A stretch of 27,127 nt of DNA from BOG-908 sp964250925. Lineage in GTDB: Bacteria; Pseudomonadota; Alphaproteobacteria; Acetobacterales; Acetobacteraceae. The notes below the pieces were generated by a model that did no database searches, had not been told where the DNA came from, and was given only the letters and a program-made list of their open reading frames with translations. This document shows, one piece after another, positions 25,571-27,127 of this stretch; position 1 is the first letter of the stretch, and the number at the start of each line of letters is the position of its first letter. Both the position numbers and the translations under genes were made by a program. The stretch is from NCBI GenBank assembly GCA_964250925.1, contig CAXUHU010000038.1, positions 1 through 27,127 on the forward strand, read 5' to 3'.

Positions 25571-27127
25571 ATGAACAGCCTACCTCGAGAAGCCGCCCAA
25601 GTGCTCCGACTGACCGAAGTGAAGCTCCCCCTCGACCACGATGATGCTGCCTTGGCCGCAGCCGCCCGGCGGCGCCTGGGCGAGCAGCCGACCGCGCTCC
25701 ACGTCTTCCGCCGCGGCCACGATGCGCGCAGCCGCCGGGCTATCCAGCTCGTCTATACGCTGGATGTCGAGCTGGCCGACGAGAACGCTGCATTGGCGCG
25801 GCTGGCCGGCGATCCGCACGTGGCGCGCACGCCCGATACCACGTATCGCCCCGTCGCCCGCGCACCCGCCCGCCTGGCAACCCGCCCCGTGGTGATCGGC
25901 GCCGGCCCGTGCGGCCTGTTTGCCGCCCTCACGCTGGCGCAAATGGGCTTCCGGCCGATCATCCTGGAACGCGGCCGCGTGGTGCGCCAGCGCACGGTCG
26001 ATACCTTCGCGCTATGGCGGCAATCCCGGCTCAGCCCCGAGAGCAACGTGCAGTTCGGCGAAGGCGGCGCCGGCACGTTCTCGGACGGCAAACTGTGGTC
26101 GGGCATACGCGACCCCGCCCATCTCGGCCGGCGCGTGCTCGAAACCTTCGTCCGCGCCGGCGCGCCGGAGGAGATCCTGGCGGCCGCCAAGCCGCATATC
26201 GGCACCTTCCGCCTGGTCACCGTGGTGGAAAGCCTCCGCGCCGAAATCGAGCGCCTGGGCGGCGAGTATCGCTTCGCCACCCGCGTCGCCGACATCGCCA
26301 CCGGCCGAGCGCCGGATGGCGGTCGCCGGATCGAGGCGTTGATCCTGGACGACGGTTCGGCGCTGGAGGCGGGCCAAGTGGTGCTCGCCCCGGGCCACTC
26401 CGCGCGGGACCTGTTCGCCACGCTCGCCCAGCGCGGCGTGCACCTGGACCAGAAGCCGTTTTCCGTCGGCGTGCGCATCGAACACCCGCAATCGGTGATC
26501 GACCGCGCGCGCTGGGGCAGTTTCGCCGGCCATGCTATGCTCGGTGCGGCGGATTACAAGCTGGTGCACCACGGCGCGGGCGGCCGGTCGACCTACAGCT
26601 TCTGCATGTGCCCGGGCGGTACCGTGGTGGCCGCCACGTCCGAGCCGGGCCGTGTGGTGACCAACGGCATGAGCCAGTATTCGCGCGCCGAGCGCAACGC
26701 CAACGCCGGCCTGGTGGTGGCCGTCGGCCCACCGGATTTCGGCGAGGACGGGCACAATCCGCTGGCCGGCATCGCCTTCCAGCGCCGGCTGGAGGAGCAG
26801 GCGTTTGCCGCCGGCGGCTCCACCTATGCGGCACCGGCCCAGCGCGTGGGCGATTTTCTGGCCGGGCGTGCCAGCACGTCGCTGGGCCAGGTAATGCCTT
26901 CCTACAAGCCGGGCGTGGTGCCGACCGACCTCGCGCACTGCCTGCCGGAGCCTGTCCTGCAGGCGATCCGCGAGGCGCTGCCGGTTTTCGGCCGCCGCAT
27001 CCCCGGGTTCGACATGGCCGACGCGGTGATGACCGGGGTGGAGACGCGCACGTCCAGCCCGGTCCGTATTACGCGGGGCGAGGATTTCCAGAGCCTGAAC
27101 ACGGCGGGGCTGTATCCGGCGGGGGAG
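25571..27127 (+). CDS. COG2509-type FAD-dependent dehydrogenase (partial, cut by window end)
   Basis: The visible 519 codons encode most of a large flavoprotein; the C-terminus lies beyond the window. The N-terminal ~100 residues (LRLTEVKLPLDHDD, then HVFRRGHDARSR) form the small domain typical of the COG2509 group. The FAD-binding turn VVIGAGPCGLFAAL follows (107-120), then ILERG. Later are NVQFGEGGAGTFSDGKL, VLAPGHSARD, KPFSVGVRIEHPQ, CMCPGGTVV and VMTGVETRTSSPVRI, all characteristic of the group. These proteins are predicted oxidoreductases with no agreed substrate. The start may be the ATG at 25571 or the GTG at 25601, which begins exactly at LRLTEV with a purine-rich GAGAAG ahead; the second fits the family better, the first is the longer call. 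Confidence 0.88.
   Translation, partial: MNSLPREAAQVLRLTEVKLPLDHDDAALAAAARRRLGEQPTALHVFRRGHDARSRRAIQLVYTLDVELADENAALARLAGDPHVARTPDTTYRPVARAPARLATRPVVIGAGPCGLFAALTLAQMGFRPIILERGRVVRQRTVDTFALWRQSRLSPESNVQFGEGGAGTFSDGKLWSGIRDPAHLGRRVLETFVRAGAPEEILAAAKPHIGTFRLVTVVESLRAEIERLGGEYRFATRVADIATGRAPDGGRRIEALILDDGSALEAGQVVLAPGHSARDLFATLAQRGVHLDQKPFSVGVRIEHPQSVIDRARWGSFAGHAMLGAADYKLVHHGAGGRSTYSFCMCPGGTVVAATSEPGRVVTNGMSQYSRAERNANAGLVVAVGPPDFGEDGHNPLAGIAFQRRLEEQAFAAGGSTYAAPAQRVGDFLAGRASTSLGQVMPSYKPGVVPTDLAHCLPEPVLQAIREALPVFGRRIPGFDMADAVMTGVETRTSSPVRITRGEDFQSLNTAGLYPAGE

Overview
The window is high-GC bacterial chromosome. It suggests an alphaproteobacterium, possibly of the Rhodospirillales type. This rests on gene content and on alphaproteobacterial-looking wording in the glycyl-tRNA synthetase alpha chain (LGWEVWCDGMEV, MYVQGVQ) and is an inference, not a classification. 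There are 20 intact protein genes, one gene cut by the window's right end, and two gene relics. I see no rRNA, tRNA, CRISPR array or transposase. No gene-free stretch exceeds 300 bases.

Layout. (1) 111-3544: a divergent cluster of uncharacterised envelope genes: a secreted VWA-like protein with a C-terminal membrane anchor on the minus strand, facing a zinc-ribbon/PEGA membrane protein and a small exported protein on the plus strand. (2) 3555-5551: an HdeD-like membrane protein and a two-subunit 3-oxoacid CoA-transferase that resembles PcaI/PcaJ. (3) 5607-10303: a YhaO/YhaN-type pair, an SbcD/Mre11-like nuclease and a large SbcC/Rad50-like ATPase, translationally coupled. (4) 10426-12001: a YqaA-like membrane protein and thymidylate kinase, separated by two adjacent long inverted repeats. 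(5) 11901-18560: a formate dehydrogenase locus. The catalytic gene on the minus strand contains an in-frame UGA that is almost certainly selenocysteine, with a bSECIS-like hairpin directly after it. A conserved-looking small gene follows it. On the plus strand are a 72-residue protein, the four-cluster ferredoxin subunit and an NrfD-type membrane subunit, then a GlcG/HbpS-like gene cut off after about 20 codons. A decayed Uma2-family gene lies between the two divergent halves. (6) 18576-19720: an NTF2-like (DUF1348) protein, a small hydrophilic protein and a small membrane protein. (7) 19798-23980: glyQ without an adjacent glyS, then a polyprenol-phosphate-type glycosyltransferase, a methyltransferase and a strikingly AT-richer GT-C-like membrane protein. 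(8) 24010-27127: fumC and, divergent from it, a COG2509-type FAD-dependent dehydrogenase truncated by the window edge.

How it works together. The formate dehydrogenase genes would make a membrane-anchored complex in which the Mo/W-Sec-Fe-S alpha subunit oxidises formate and passes electrons through the four-cluster beta subunit to an NrfD-type quinone-reactive anchor. It needs selenocysteine machinery (selA, selB, selC, selD) and FdhD/FdhE-type maturation factors, none of which is in the window. The most notable observations are the selenoprotein with its SECIS (easily misannotated as two genes), the unusual gene arrangement and decay around it, the uncharacterised VWA/PEGA cluster, the orphan glyQ next to glycan-type genes, and the compositionally foreign membrane gene beside fumC.
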